Part shown: positions 1 through 8,452 of the stretch, piece by piece
How the letters are laid out: every line of letters begins with the position of its first letter
Numbering within the stretch: the stretch's first letter is position 1
From: Lewinellaceae bacterium
GTDB taxonomy: Bacteria > Bacteroidota > Bacteroidia > Chitinophagales > Saprospiraceae
Assembly (NCBI GenBank): GCA_016716135.1
Contig: JADJWX010000002.1
Location: forward strand, 434,001-498,000
Length of the DNA stretch: 64,000 nt
Direction: 5' to 3'
The notes under the pieces: generated by a model
What the model was told of the DNA's origin: nothing
Database searches by the model: none
Seen by the model: only the letters and a program-made list of their open reading frames with translations
Made by a program: the position numbers and the translations under genes

Positions 1-2555
1 ACGGTAGCCGTAGCCGTACATTGTTCTCCATCGGTGACAACAACGGTATAGGTGCCGGCAGATAGCCCACTGACTGCTGCAGTATTGTCGCCAGTATTCC
101 AGGCATAAGTAAAGGTGCCATTACCGCCGCCGCCGGCTGCTGTGGCACTGCCGTTCTGCTGCCCGAAGCAGGCAACGTTTGTGACATTGCTTACGGCCGC
201 GGTTACGGCCGGGCTTTGCACTACATTGGCACTGGCTGTGCTGACACAACCGTTGGCTGTATTGGTAATCATTACATTGTACAGGCCTGCTGTGGCAGTC
301 GACAGCACCGGGTTGGTGCCCGTGGAGGTTGTTGAATTATCCGGCCTCGTCCAAAGGTGGCTGAGCAGACCAGCCGGCGCGGTGCTGCTGGCGGTAAGGT
401 TTACGGTGGCATTGTTGCAATTCAGATTGGCAGAAACCGAAAGCGCGGCTCCGGGCGGCATGGTATCGAGTGCCACGGTTGCCGTTGCCGTGCTGGTGCA
501 GTTGTTTGTGCCGGTAACGGTAAGTAAATAATTGCCCGGCAGGCTTACCGCCGGGTTAGCCAGGCTGGAACTAAAATTGTTCGGCCCGGTCCATGCAAAT
601 ACAGGATTGCCGGCGGGTGAGGCGCCGTTCAGGATCACAGTGTCTTCCACGCAGGTCAGCGCGCCGCCAACAGCCGTTGCCCCGGGTGGATCAATATTCG
701 CTGTGACGATGGCGATAGCGGAATTGGTACAACCTGTAATACTATCCGTCACCACTACGGTGTATTCTCCGGCCACACCCACCGTTGGGCTGGGCAGGGT
801 GGATGTGAAATTGTCCGGCCCGGTCCAGGCATATGTTGGTCCGGCTGCCCCGGTAGTCGTTTGAAGGGTAACTGTTGTTTGCACACAATCATAGGTGCCG
901 CCGGTTGCGGAAAGTGTCGGAGGTACCTGATCTGCCGTCACCAGCATGTTATCTGTTTTTGTACAACCGTTGTGCTCGTTGGTTACCCGCAACCGGTAGG
1001 TACCGGTGGCGTTTACAGTGGGCGTCAGGGTGCTGGACCCCGACACGATATTTCCACCATTGAACGCAAGCCACAGGTAAGTGTACTGTGGGCCGCTGGA
1101 GCCGGACCCCTGCAGTTGGATTACCGGTTCATCGCAGGTGAGTACCCGGTTGGGGCCGGCGTTGGCCACGGGCGCCACCTGGTTCACGGGTACGGTTACC
1201 ATGGCGGTATCGGAACATACGAGCCCGCCGCCGTAGTTGTTTACAATAAAAAAATAAGGGCCTGCGCCGCTAACGGTTGCCGAAGTGCTTGTGCTGAGCG
1301 TATCGCCCTGCGCATTTACCCAGGCGTAGCGCACCAGGCTGCCGGTAGTGGTGGTGCTGTCGGCCATCAGTACCGTTTGCGGGTCGCGGCATGTGATGGT
1401 ATCCGGTTTTTGAATGCCGGCGCGGGCGAATAATTTAACAATGGTAAAATTGACTAAACTATCGCAGCCATCGGCGGCCGTAAGGGCTTCCGAGTAGGAG
1501 CCGGCGTCGCAAAATTCAAAATCGCCTACCATCAAACAATCGTCGTTGCAGAGCCAGGTGGGCGGCAGGTTTTTGAATTTGCGCGGCTTCGCCACGATTT
1601 TTTGCCGAACCAGGCTGTCGCAGCCCAAATAGGAGGTATATGCCGAGGAGGTAAACGTGTACGTTCCCGGCGCGGCTATTAAAAAGTTCGGTTGCTCTTC
1701 CCAGAAAAACGGCAGTTCTTCATAACACAACTCCAAATCGGGCAATACCGTTACGGGAATGGGTTGGTTCGTCACCTGGATGCAGCTGATCAACGGCGTG
1801 TCGCACACATTGGAAACGGTCACACAAATATTGCCGCCCAGTGTTCCAAATTCTATTTCAACGGAGGTGGCATCACCTGCCCCGGCCGAAACGGTGTAAA
1901 AATTTGTTCCGCCGTTAATTTTGGACCCCTGAGGAGCACTCCAGGTGTAGGTTAACGCATTCAACACTGACGGGATGGTATACGTAACCACAGCCTTCGG
2001 ACAAACCTGCAGCGGCCCGGAAATGGTGCCGATCGGCCCGAGTTCGGGCGCTATGGTCGTTCCGAACGGGTCGGAAATTCTGTAATCGCACACATTGCCG
2101 TTCACGCCGTCAATAACCAGAAAATAACGGACGCCCGGTTTCAGCCCGTCTGTTGTAAAGATCATTGGGTTTCCACCACTTGCACAGGCCAGGGCGTCTA
2201 TCATGCCCAGATCGCTTTTACAGTCCTCCACCAACGCAATTTCCAGGCCGTCGGCTGTCGAACAATCGATTAATGCAATTTCGAGATATAATGCCGGTGA
2301 ATTGGCGATAAACGAATACCACCGCGGATTTTCCAGGTTAAACGGATTGCCGGTGCCGCAGCTGGTAATATTCTGGTTTCCAAAAGACGGTATCTGGTTC
2401 TTGTCTTCAATGCCGTCCAGGGTACAGGAAATACAGGATACATCACAAACAGCACTGCTGGGCGCCGTGGGAGGGCACGGGGTATCTTGTTGTGCATGTA
2501 AGTTGAAAAAACCGGTAAGCAGAAATAAATAAAAAATAGTGAGGCGTTTGCTCAT
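1..2555 (-). CDS. Giant secreted adhesin with Ig-like and SprB repeats (3' end outside window)
   Basis: An open frame starts at an ATG at 2553-2555 and runs without a stop to the left edge, giving about 851 visible residues. It opens with a signal peptide (MSKRLTIFYLFLLTG, cleavage after LHAQ). A Cys-rich module of about 150 residues follows that resembles the N-terminal domains of Bacteroidota surface proteins (WYSFIAN, then LVIDGVNG). After this come many 70-90 residue Ig/PKD-like repeats with recurring WTGPDNF and GEYTVVVTDS motifs. At the very end there is a SprB-type repeat (VACFGQQNGSATA, then AGTYTVVVTD). The family is exported by T9SS and works in adhesion or gliding. The T9SS signal itself would lie outside the window. 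Confidence is high for an adhesin; its ligand is unknown. Confidence 0.88.
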   Translation of the reverse strand, partial: MSKRLTIFYLFLLTGFFNLHAQQDTPCPPTAPSSAVCDVSCISCTLDGIEDKNQIPSFGNQNITSCGTGNPFNLENPRWYSFIANSPALYLEIALIDCSTADGLEIALVEDCKSDLGMIDALACASGGNPMIFTTDGLKPGVRYFLVIDGVNGNVCDYRISDPFGTTIAPELGPIGTISGPLQVCPKAVVTYTIPSVLNALTYTWSAPQGSKINGGTNFYTVSAGAGDATSVEIEFGTLGGNICVTVSNVCDTPLISCIQVTNQPIPVTVLPDLELCYEELPFFWEEQPNFLIAAPGTYTFTSSAYTSYLGCDSLVRQKIVAKPRKFKNLPPTWLCNDDCLMVGDFEFCDAGSYSEALTAADGCDSLVNFTIVKLFARAGIQKPDTITCRDPQTVLMADSTTTTGSLVRYAWVNAQGDTLSTSTSATVSGAGPYFFIVNNYGGGLVCSDTAMVTVPVNQVAPVANAGPNRVLTCDEPVIQLQGSGSSGPQYTYLWLAFNGGNIVSGSSTLTPTVNATGTYRLRVTNEHNGCTKTDNMLVTADQVPPTLSATGGTYDCVQTTVTLQTTTGAAGPTYAWTGPDNFTSTLPSPTVGVAGEYTVVVTDSITGCTNSAIAIVTANIDPPGATAVGGALTCVEDTVILNGASPAGNPVFAWTGPNNFSSSLANPAVSLPGNYLLTVTGTNNCTSTATATVALDTMPPGAALSVSANLNCNNATVNLTASSTAPAGLLSHLWTRPDNSTTSTGTNPVLSTATAGLYNVMITNTANGCVSTASANVVQSPAVTAAVSNVTNVACFGQQNGSATAAGGGGNGTFTYAWNTGDNTAAVSGLSAGTYTVVVTDGEQCTATAT

Positions 2556-2780
2556 AACTCGGTTAATTTAAGATGGTGGAAAAAGAAGGATGGATTATTT
2601 AAAGATGCAGGGAAATCGCATTATGCTGCTATTTCTCCGGAAACCGGTCGGTTTCATCGGTAGTCCAAAAGTAGTCGGGTGTCCGGCCTTGCGCAAATAA
2701 ATTGTCCCTCTCCGCTAATTCTGCGACAGTTTCAAAGGCATTTTACTGAAGTTAGGGTATGTATTGCCGGAAGGAAGGCG

Positions 2781-3476
2781 CTAATCTGCGGGAAATAGCG
2801 CCGCCACAACCATCCGTTTGCGCGCCCGCGCTACCGGAATGCGCGTCGGACCGATGAGCAGCGCATCGCCGTCTAACTGGCCGACCGCCTGTTTTGCCAC
2901 AATATAGGATTTATGCACCCGGATAAAAAATGCGGCAGGCAGGGTTCGCTCCAATTGGCTTAAACTTTCCAGGGTGATAATTTTTTCGGTAGCCGTGAAA
3001 ATTTTTACATACTCTTTCCAGCCTTCGATGTACAAAATATCGGACAACGGAATTTTTACCAACCGCCGTTCCGCCTTCACGGTCAGGTACCCGGCCAACT
3101 CGGGGGCAGGCTGCCGGCCCGGCAAAACAGCACGGGCTTTTTCCACGGCATGCTCGAAACGCTCGAAGGAATACGGCTTGAGCAGGTAATCCACCGCATC
3201 CAAATCGTATGCTTCGTGCGCATATTGCGCATACGCCGTGGTGAAAATGGTGACGGGTTTGTTGGAAACGGTGCGCAACAAGTTGATCCCGTTCAGCATA
3301 GGCATTTGAATGTCCAAAAACAACAACTGCACCGGCTCCCGCTGCAATAACTCTACCGCCTGGATCGGGCTCCGGCACATGCCGACCAATTCCAAATCCG
3401 GCACCGCCTGCACATATTTCTCCAACAGCGCCAGCGCAAAATGCTCATCGTCGACCAGTAAACAGCGGATTTTCAT
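2781..3476 (-). CDS. LytTR-family response regulator
   Basis: The protein has 231 residues. Residues 1-120 form a receiver domain with the acidic pair DD at 9-10, the phospho-acceptor Asp55 in LLFLDIQMP and the conserved Lys100 in YLLKPYS. Residues 130-228 form a LytTR DNA-binding domain, marked by ILYIEGWKEYVKI and FIRVHKSYIV. The start codon overlaps the stop of the LytS-type kinase gene (ATGA overlap), so the two are translationally coupled and form a two-component system. The target promoters are unknown; the hydroxylase gene immediately upstream may be part of the same transcript. Confidence 0.93.
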   Translation of the reverse strand: MKIRCLLVDDEHFALALLEKYVQAVPDLELVGMCRSPIQAVELLQREPVQLLFLDIQMPMLNGINLLRTVSNKPVTIFTTAYAQYAHEAYDLDAVDYLLKPYSFERFEHAVEKARAVLPGRQPAPELAGYLTVKAERRLVKIPLSDILYIEGWKEYVKIFTATEKIITLESLSQLERTLPAAFFIRVHKSYIVAKQAVGQLDGDALLIGPTRIPVARARKRMVVAALFPAD

Positions 3477-4531
3477 GCAATATGGTAATCTGTTTGAGGG
3501 TAGAAAATTTCAAGTGTAACCTTAAAAACAGTACCGCTTGCCTGCACCGCAAAACGATGCCGGCCCGGATAATGCAACTCCAACCGGCGGCGAATATTTT
3601 CCAAACCAACACCGCCGGCGCCGTCTTTTTGCCGGTTTTCCGGGTCGAAACTGTTTTCCACATAAAAAGCCAATGCCTGCCGCGTATTTTCCAGCCGGAT
3701 ATTCAGAAAACCGGCGCCCGGATTGGTCTCCAGATCGCCGTGTTTCAGTGCATTCTCCACCAACGGAAGCAGTAAAACCGGTTCGACCTGCCGCTCCGGA
3801 TACTGGTCCTCCTTCCGGAACGCAATGGCTGGCTCGTGTTCCGATTTCAGTTTGAACAATTCGAGATAGGCCTGCACCTGCGCCACTTCCTTTTCCAGCG
3901 GCACTTGCGCATGCCGGCCGTCGTAGGTGACATAGCGGAGCAGGTCGCTGAGCCGCAGCACCATGGCTGCCGTGTTCGGGTGTTGCAGGGTGGCCGCCGC
4001 GTAAATATTATTCAGCGTGTTAAACAAAAAATGCGGATTGATCTGGGCTTTCAGGTAGTTCAACTGCGCCTCAACGTGTTGCACCTGCAACTCCCGGTGC
4101 CGCAACTCCAGCGTCAGCCGGTTTTCCAGTAATTGATACACCGTGCTGAACAACAACAGCAGGAAAAACGACAGGCTGAATGCCAAAAACAATTGCTTCG
4201 GGGTTGCGCGGGGCATCGGCCCGTCGAGCACACTGCCGCCAAAAACCGTTTGCTCCAGCACCGTTCGGAGCGCTGCCATGCCCAACCAGAAAACCAACAC
4301 CAGCGGAATGAACAGCCGGTAGCGCCCGGTTTCAAAAAAACGGTTCACCAGGATCTTCGCATTGCTGTAAAACATGAGCACCACAAAAACCATGTTCAGG
4401 GCCGTGCGGCCCAACACCTCGCCGGTATCGCGCAGGCCGCTGACCAGGGTGAACAGCAGCAATGCCAGCAGCACCCAACCGGTCAGGTGGGTGACGAATC
4501 GGCCACGGCCGCTGAGGAAGGTGTGGAGCAT
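3473..4531 (-). CDS. LytS-like membrane sensor histidine kinase
   Basis: The protein has 352 residues. Four hydrophobic segments occupy about residues 13-31, 43-60, 72-92 and 113-135. A coiled-coil linker follows, then the His_kinase domain with phospho-acceptor His167 in QINPHFLFNTLNNI. The ATP-binding half contains LPLVENALKHG (N box) and GGVGLENIRRRLE (G box). This architecture is the one that pairs with LytTR regulators, and that regulator gene overlaps the 3' end. The 5' end overlaps the hydroxylase reading frame by 49 bp if the first ATG is used. The stimulus cannot be read from the sequence. Confidence 0.93.
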   Translation of the reverse strand: MLHTFLSGRGRFVTHLTGWVLLALLLFTLVSGLRDTGEVLGRTALNMVFVVLMFYSNAKILVNRFFETGRYRLFIPLVLVFWLGMAALRTVLEQTVFGGSVLDGPMPRATPKQLFLAFSLSFFLLLLFSTVYQLLENRLTLELRHRELQVQHVEAQLNYLKAQINPHFLFNTLNNIYAAATLQHPNTAAMVLRLSDLLRYVTYDGRHAQVPLEKEVAQVQAYLELFKLKSEHEPAIAFRKEDQYPERQVEPVLLLPLVENALKHGDLETNPGAGFLNIRLENTRQALAFYVENSFDPENRQKDGAGGVGLENIRRRLELHYPGRHRFAVQASGTVFKVTLEIFYPQTDYHIA

Positions 4532-5320
4532 GGCTTGGCGTTGTGTTGACGGATGCGGTTTTGTACTTCGGCCACTTTGTCGGCGCTGTCGGTGCGCAAG
4601 GTACCCATCCAGCGATCCCAGCAGGTAAAATACAGGCTGTAATTTCCGTTGAACCGCTCGTGGTGCAGGTTGTGATACACACCCGAGTTGAGCCAGCGCC
4701 CCAGCGGATGCGCATACACCCGGGCCGGGAAAAGCTCATAGCCCAGGTGGCCGTACACGTTGAACCACAGCATGATCGTGATAAAACTGATCATCGCGAC
4801 CGGGTGTACCGGCAATGTAAACAAAACCAGGGGCAAAATTCCGGCCTCAATTACCGCTTCCAAGGGGTGAAAGGCGTACGCTGCCCAGGGCGACGGGTTG
4901 ACCGATTTGTGGTGCACCAGGTGTACGTGCCGGTACAACTTCGGGATGGTGCATCAGGCGGTGCATCCAGTAAAAATAGGTGTCGTGCAAAAACAGGATC
5001 AGCACAACGCTGAAAATCAGGTAGGGAATACCGTATTCCGAAATGTCGGTGTACACCGTCGTGTAAGCGCGCAGGGGTGTGCCCAAACACAGCGCAACGA
5101 CCAGGCCAAAGATCAGGGCCGTCAGCGCCGAGTAGCCCACTTCGCGCCGGTAGTCGGCCCGCCTGGGGAAGCGCTGTTGGATTTTCCGGAACAGCCACTG
5201 CCGTTGTTTCCACAAATAAAACAGGCCGAACAGCCAGCTGCAAAGCAGAAAATAGCGACCGAATATCACAAACGGCATGGCCAGGTAAACATACCAGGGA
5301 GCATCTATCGGGAATAGCAT
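4483..5320 (-). pseudogene. Fatty acid hydroxylase / sterol desaturase-type protein, single-base frameshift
   Basis: Two frames together make one family member of about 278 residues. The upstream frame (ATG at 5318-5320, MLFPIDAPWYVYLAMPF) carries transmembrane segments and the first His cluster HDTYFYWMHRLMHH. The downstream frame resumes at LYRHVHLVHHKS and carries the last box, HNLHHERF. The break is one extra base near 4942: removing it restores HHP-K-LYRHVH, the family's usual order. The family is di-iron membrane enzymes that hydroxylate or desaturate acyl chains or sterols. The reading frame could be truly broken or a base-call error; all metal-binding histidines are otherwise kept. 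The end overlaps the kinase gene. Confidence 0.8.
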
Positions 5321-5537
5321 GATTTCAAGGATTGATTGCGTGAAAACTTCTTGTTGCTCCAAATGTACCGGCGGGCGTTGCCCGGCGCCAGCTTTTTTCA
5401 ACCACAGGTCCGAATGTTTCAACGAATGGTTTTGCAAAATACCGGCAGTTGAAATTCCATTTCCGTTGGTTGAGTCCATTTTTTTCCCTGTCGGCCACCT
5501 CCCAATTTTGTCCCGAAATCAAATTTCTTAACGAATC

Positions 5538-5565
5538 ACCCGCCTTCGCCAAGGCTACGGCGGGT
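5538..5565. repeat. REP-like palindrome
   Basis: A 28-base interrupted palindrome pairs ACCCGCC with GGCGGGT around a short core. Read through as protein it gives PAFAKATAGK, a peptide that recurs as a spurious translation in many Bacteroidota genomes, so this is probably an interspersed repeat. It lies in the divergent region between the hydroxylase and the lipoprotein gene. Confidence 0.5.
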
Positions 5566-5585
5566 AAACAAAAAAACTGCACCTT

Positions 5586-6305
5586 ATGCACTTCTTCAAT
5601 CGAAATCAAATGCTCCTCCCCATTGCACTGTTAACCACAACGTTGCTGCTGGCCTGCCGTAAAGACGCCGAAGAGGTCGTCGAGCTGCTCACCAACTCCG
5701 AAGCCGCCGAAATCGTGGAAAATGCTGTAACCTCCCGCTCCGCCGGCGTCGCCATGCCTGCCGAAGAGATGGCAAAAATGCTCGAAGCCGACCTCGGGGA
5801 TTGCGGTATCCCGGGCGACACCAGTTTTCAACGCAGCAGCACAGCCGGTCCCGTCACCTACAACTACCTGTTTGACCTCAACTGGTTGATCAACTGCAAC
5901 AACCTCGGCGTACCCCAGGATGCCCAGGTTGGCATAGCCGGAAACGGGACCTTCAATACCCAGCGCTGGAGCGGGAACAACACCGCCGCCGGTACGCTGA
6001 CTTTCGCCGGACTCAATCCGCAAGCTACCGCCTACACCGTGAACGGCAGCTACACGCTCGACGGCGGGCTCTCAGGCAACCTGCGCAAAATTGACCCGAC
6101 CCTGGATGTTGAAATAACCGTCAATCTCACCGACCTGACAATCCGCAAGTCGGACCGCTTTATTACCGGAGGCACGGGAACGGTGGTCATCACGGCTACC
6201 AATGGCCGTGGCCGCTCCGAAACCGTCAACGGCACACTGGTGTTCAACGGCGACGGTACCGCGACGGTGACGGTGAACGGGTTTAGCTATACGTTTTCGC
6301 TATAA
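5586..6305 (+). CDS. Secreted lipoprotein of unknown function
   Basis: The protein has 239 residues. The N-terminus has a positively charged start (MHFFNRNQ) followed by a hydrophobic stretch ending in the lipobox LLLAC, so it is predicted to be lipidated and exported. The ATG at 5586 was preferred over the one at 5610 because only the longer form supplies a positive n-region. The body is rich in Thr, Asn and Gly, with alternating beta-like segments (GNGTFNTQRW, GTLTFAGL, YTVNGSYTL, GTVVITATNGRG, GTATVTVNGFSYTF). This suggests an all-beta fold similar to surface lipoproteins. No catalytic motif was recognised. Confidence 0.72.
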   Translation: MHFFNRNQMLLPIALLTTTLLLACRKDAEEVVELLTNSEAAEIVENAVTSRSAGVAMPAEEMAKMLEADLGDCGIPGDTSFQRSSTAGPVTYNYLFDLNWLINCNNLGVPQDAQVGIAGNGTFNTQRWSGNNTAAGTLTFAGLNPQATAYTVNGSYTLDGGLSGNLRKIDPTLDVEITVNLTDLTIRKSDRFITGGTGTVVITATNGRGRSETVNGTLVFNGDGTATVTVNGFSYTFSL

Positions 6306-6416
6306 AGTCAAAATGTAAAATGTAAAAGTCAAAATAGAAAAGGTTCAACGGTCAGGCCTTCGGCCGGTTCCATCTACCTTTTGACTTTTACATTTTACAT
6401 TTTACATTTTGACTTA
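6305..6416. repeat. AT-rich long palindrome between lipoprotein gene and TatD gene
   Basis: Two arms of about 30 bases, built of iterated GTAAAAT units (AAGTCAAAATGTAAAATG on the left and its complement on the right), enclose a loop holding a small GGCCTTCGGCC hairpin. The left arm starts at the stop codon of the lipoprotein gene. It could act as a terminator. Its style matches the hairpin that follows the next gene. Confidence 0.7.
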
Positions 6417-6436
6417 AAACAGGACTTTTACCTTTG
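6408..6436 (+). promoter_or_regulatory. Bacteroidota-type promoter of the TatD gene
   Basis: A -33-like TTTTGAC is followed after about 17 bases by TACCTTTG at 6429-6436, matching the Bacteroidota -7 consensus TAnnTTTG. The start codon follows only four bases later, so the mRNA would be leaderless or nearly so. This also supports the ATG at 6441. Confidence 0.55.
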
Positions 6437-6440
6437 CCCC

Positions 6441-7217
6441 ATGAATCAATTCGCAGACACCCACGCGCACCTGTACTCCGCCAAATTCGACTATGACCGT
6501 CCCGAGATGGTCCGCCGCGCCATCGATGCCGGCGTTACCCGGCTCTACCTGCCGAACATCGACGCCGAATCCATCGAGCCGATGCTGGCGCTTGAGGCGG
6601 CCTTTTCGGAAAACTGTTTTCCCATGATGGGGCTGCATCCGAGCCATGTGCAGCCCGATACGTACGAACAGGAACTCGCCCTGGTGGAGGAATGGTTGGG
6701 CAAGCGCAAATGGGCCGGCGTCGGCGAAACCGGAATTGATTTGTACTGGGACAAAACCACCCTGGATATTCAAAAAATTGCCTTTGCCCGTCAGATCGAG
6801 TGGGCCAGGGAACTCGATTTGCCGATCATCATCCACTCCCGCGAAAGCAATGAAGAATGCATCGAACTGGTCAAAGCGGGTCAGGATGGTCGCCTGCGCG
6901 GGATTTTTCACTGCTTCAGCGGCACGGAGGAACAGGCCCGGCGCATGATCGACCTGGGCTTTTGGCTGGGCATCGGCGGGGTGCTGACCTACCCGAAATC
7001 GGGTTTGGCTGAAGTGCTGCGCAACATTCCACTGGAGCACCTTGTGCTGGAAACCGATGCTCCTTACCTGCCGCCCGTACCGCACCGCGGCAAGCGCAAC
7101 GAAAGCGCGTATATCCCACTCATTGCTGAAAAACTGGCCGAGGTGAAAAATGTACCGGTGGAAGAAATTGCCCGGGTGACTACCGCCAACGCGCGACGCG
7201 TTTTTAAGGATGAGTAA
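6441..7217 (+). CDS. tatD: TatD-family metal-dependent DNase
   Basis: The protein has 258 residues, the usual length for the family. TIM-barrel metallohydrolase motifs appear in order: DTHAHL near the N-terminus (His8, His10), GETGIDLYWD, PIIIHSRES, FHCFSGT and the C-terminal LETDAPYLPP. Members are Mg-dependent 3'-5' exo/endonucleases used in DNA repair and quality control. The ATG at 6441 was chosen over upstream codons because it directly follows a TACCTTTG promoter box and gives MNQFADTHAH. The last codons (KDE and stop) run into a long palindromic hairpin. Confidence 0.92.
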   Translation: MNQFADTHAHLYSAKFDYDRPEMVRRAIDAGVTRLYLPNIDAESIEPMLALEAAFSENCFPMMGLHPSHVQPDTYEQELALVEEWLGKRKWAGVGETGIDLYWDKTTLDIQKIAFARQIEWARELDLPIIIHSRESNEECIELVKAGQDGRLRGIFHCFSGTEEQARRMIDLGFWLGIGGVLTYPKSGLAEVLRNIPLEHLVLETDAPYLPPVPHRGKRNESAYIPLIAEKLAEVKNVPVEEIARVTTANARRVFKDE

Positions 7218-7219
7218 TA

Positions 7220-7309
7220 AATGATGAGTGATGAATGATGAATGATAAATGGGTTCACCATCCCCGGATAGTGAACCCATTTATCATTCATCATTCATCA
7301 CTCATCATT
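7220..7309. repeat. 39-bp perfect-stem palindrome at the TatD stop codon
   Basis: The arms at 7220-7258 and 7271-7309 are fully complementary and made of iterated ATGATGAATG-like units ending in GGGTTCAC. The arm begins at the stop codon of the TatD gene. The RNA would fold into a very long hairpin and could serve as a terminator or 3'-end stabiliser. A related copy follows uvrC at 58362-58452. Confidence 0.8.
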
Positions 7310-7410
7310 AAAAAGCATCATTAGTTAAAATCTGTTAAGTGGTTAAACCTCCGTTAACATCCTTCCGGAGCCGGCAAATGCCCTTTTTCTTTGCCCAAAA
7401 ACATTAAGCA

Positions 7411-7755
7411 ATGAAAAAATTGATCGTTCTCGTTCTTTTCCTGATGGCCGGCGTTTCCGGTTTTGCCCAACAACTTTACGTCGAAGGCGTGGCCCTGGTT
7501 TCCACCAATACCAGCGCCTACCTCGAAGCAACCCCCTTGCGCCGTACCGACGGTACCTACCATTTTCAAATCGATTACGGCCAGAAAGCCGACCCCAAAA
7601 CCAAACCCGGCGAATGCCTGACCGACGATAAGGCGCGCCGCTACGAATTTCGCAGTTCGGTTGACGGACTGAATTTCCTATACGAACACGGTTGGGAAGT
7701 GGTGCTTGAATCGACCGTGGCCGATATGCGGCGGTTTTTGTTGAAACGGCGGTGA
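7411..7755 (+). CDS. Small secreted protein of unknown function
   Basis: The protein has 114 residues. A clear signal peptide (MKKLIVLVLFLMAGVSGFAQ) ends at a typical Bacteroidota AQQ cleavage site. The mature part of about 94 residues has no recognised motif; it contains one Cys, several Asp/Lys-rich turns and LNFLYEHGWEVVLES, which looks like a helix-strand end. It stands alone between the TatD hairpin and an MFS remnant. Similar short secreted proteins of unknown role are frequent in the phylum. Confidence 0.65.
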   Translation: MKKLIVLVLFLMAGVSGFAQQLYVEGVALVSTNTSAYLEATPLRRTDGTYHFQIDYGQKADPKTKPGECLTDDKARRYEFRSSVDGLNFLYEHGWEVVLESTVADMRRFLLKRR

Positions 7756-7804
7756 ACAGGCAATCCGCTGTCCATTTTTCGGGGATGTCCTAACTTGCTT
7801 CATC

Positions 7805-8194
7805 GTGCGACACATCGCCCGTAACATTTGAATACTTTCGCTACTCAGTTTGTTCGCCGACATGGCCAGCGAAATGCTCTACCCGGTTCTGCCGGGTTAC
7901 CTGAAAAGTATTGGCTTTTTGGTGCTGCTGATTGGCGTGTTGGAAGGACTGGCAGAAACGACGGCGGGCCTCAGCAAGGGCTACTTCGGCAACTGGAGCG
8001 ACCGCGCAGGCAAACGCCTGCCTTTTGTCCAGATCGGGTACGGGCTAAGCGCCTTGTCCAAACCTATGCTGGCCCTGTCCGTTTACCCCGTATGGGTCCT
8101 TTTTGCGCGTACGCTCGACCGCCTGGGCAAGGGTGTCCGCACCGGCGCACCGATCCGATTATGGTTTTCTGCCAAACCCGTTGGCACAGGCTGA
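7805..8194 (+). pseudogene. MFS transporter remnant (N-terminal quarter only)
   Basis: From a GTG at 7805 the frame reads MRHIARNI, a TGA stop at 7829-7831, then ILSLLSLFADMASEMLYPVLPGYL and on to RTLDRLGKGVRTGA. These are the first helices and the loop 2-3 signature of a major facilitator family member of roughly 400 residues. The residue at the stop is usually Trp, so a TGG to TGA change is likely. Homology ends near 8150 and unrelated sequence follows. With a nonsense codon and about three quarters missing, it cannot make a transporter. Confidence 0.75.
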
Positions 8195-8452
8195 TTCGCT
8201 ATTGGGTTGTGATTTTAGCCTTGATCCGCAGAGCACATACAAAGCCGCAGTTCTCCTGCGGGAAATTTGTTCCGCTTTGCTTGGTCATAATACTTAATAG
8301 TTTTTAGTTGAAAAAAGGCTTTATCTCGGGCTTGACACAACAGGAGCAACTTGGCAAAGACAGTTTTTTGTAATTCACCGCAGGGCTGTGTTGGACTGAC
8401 CGTGAGAAAATCTCCTTGTTTTTAGCAAAATCCTAATGATTGCCTGGTGTAT
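8195..8452. other. Gene-free stretch after the MFS remnant
   Basis: About 260 bases separate the MFS remnant from the end of the membrane protein gene. I see no convincing coding frame, hairpin or repeat. The sequence after the 8150 breakpoint is unrelated to the transporter and may be the far side of a deletion. Confidence 0.4.
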
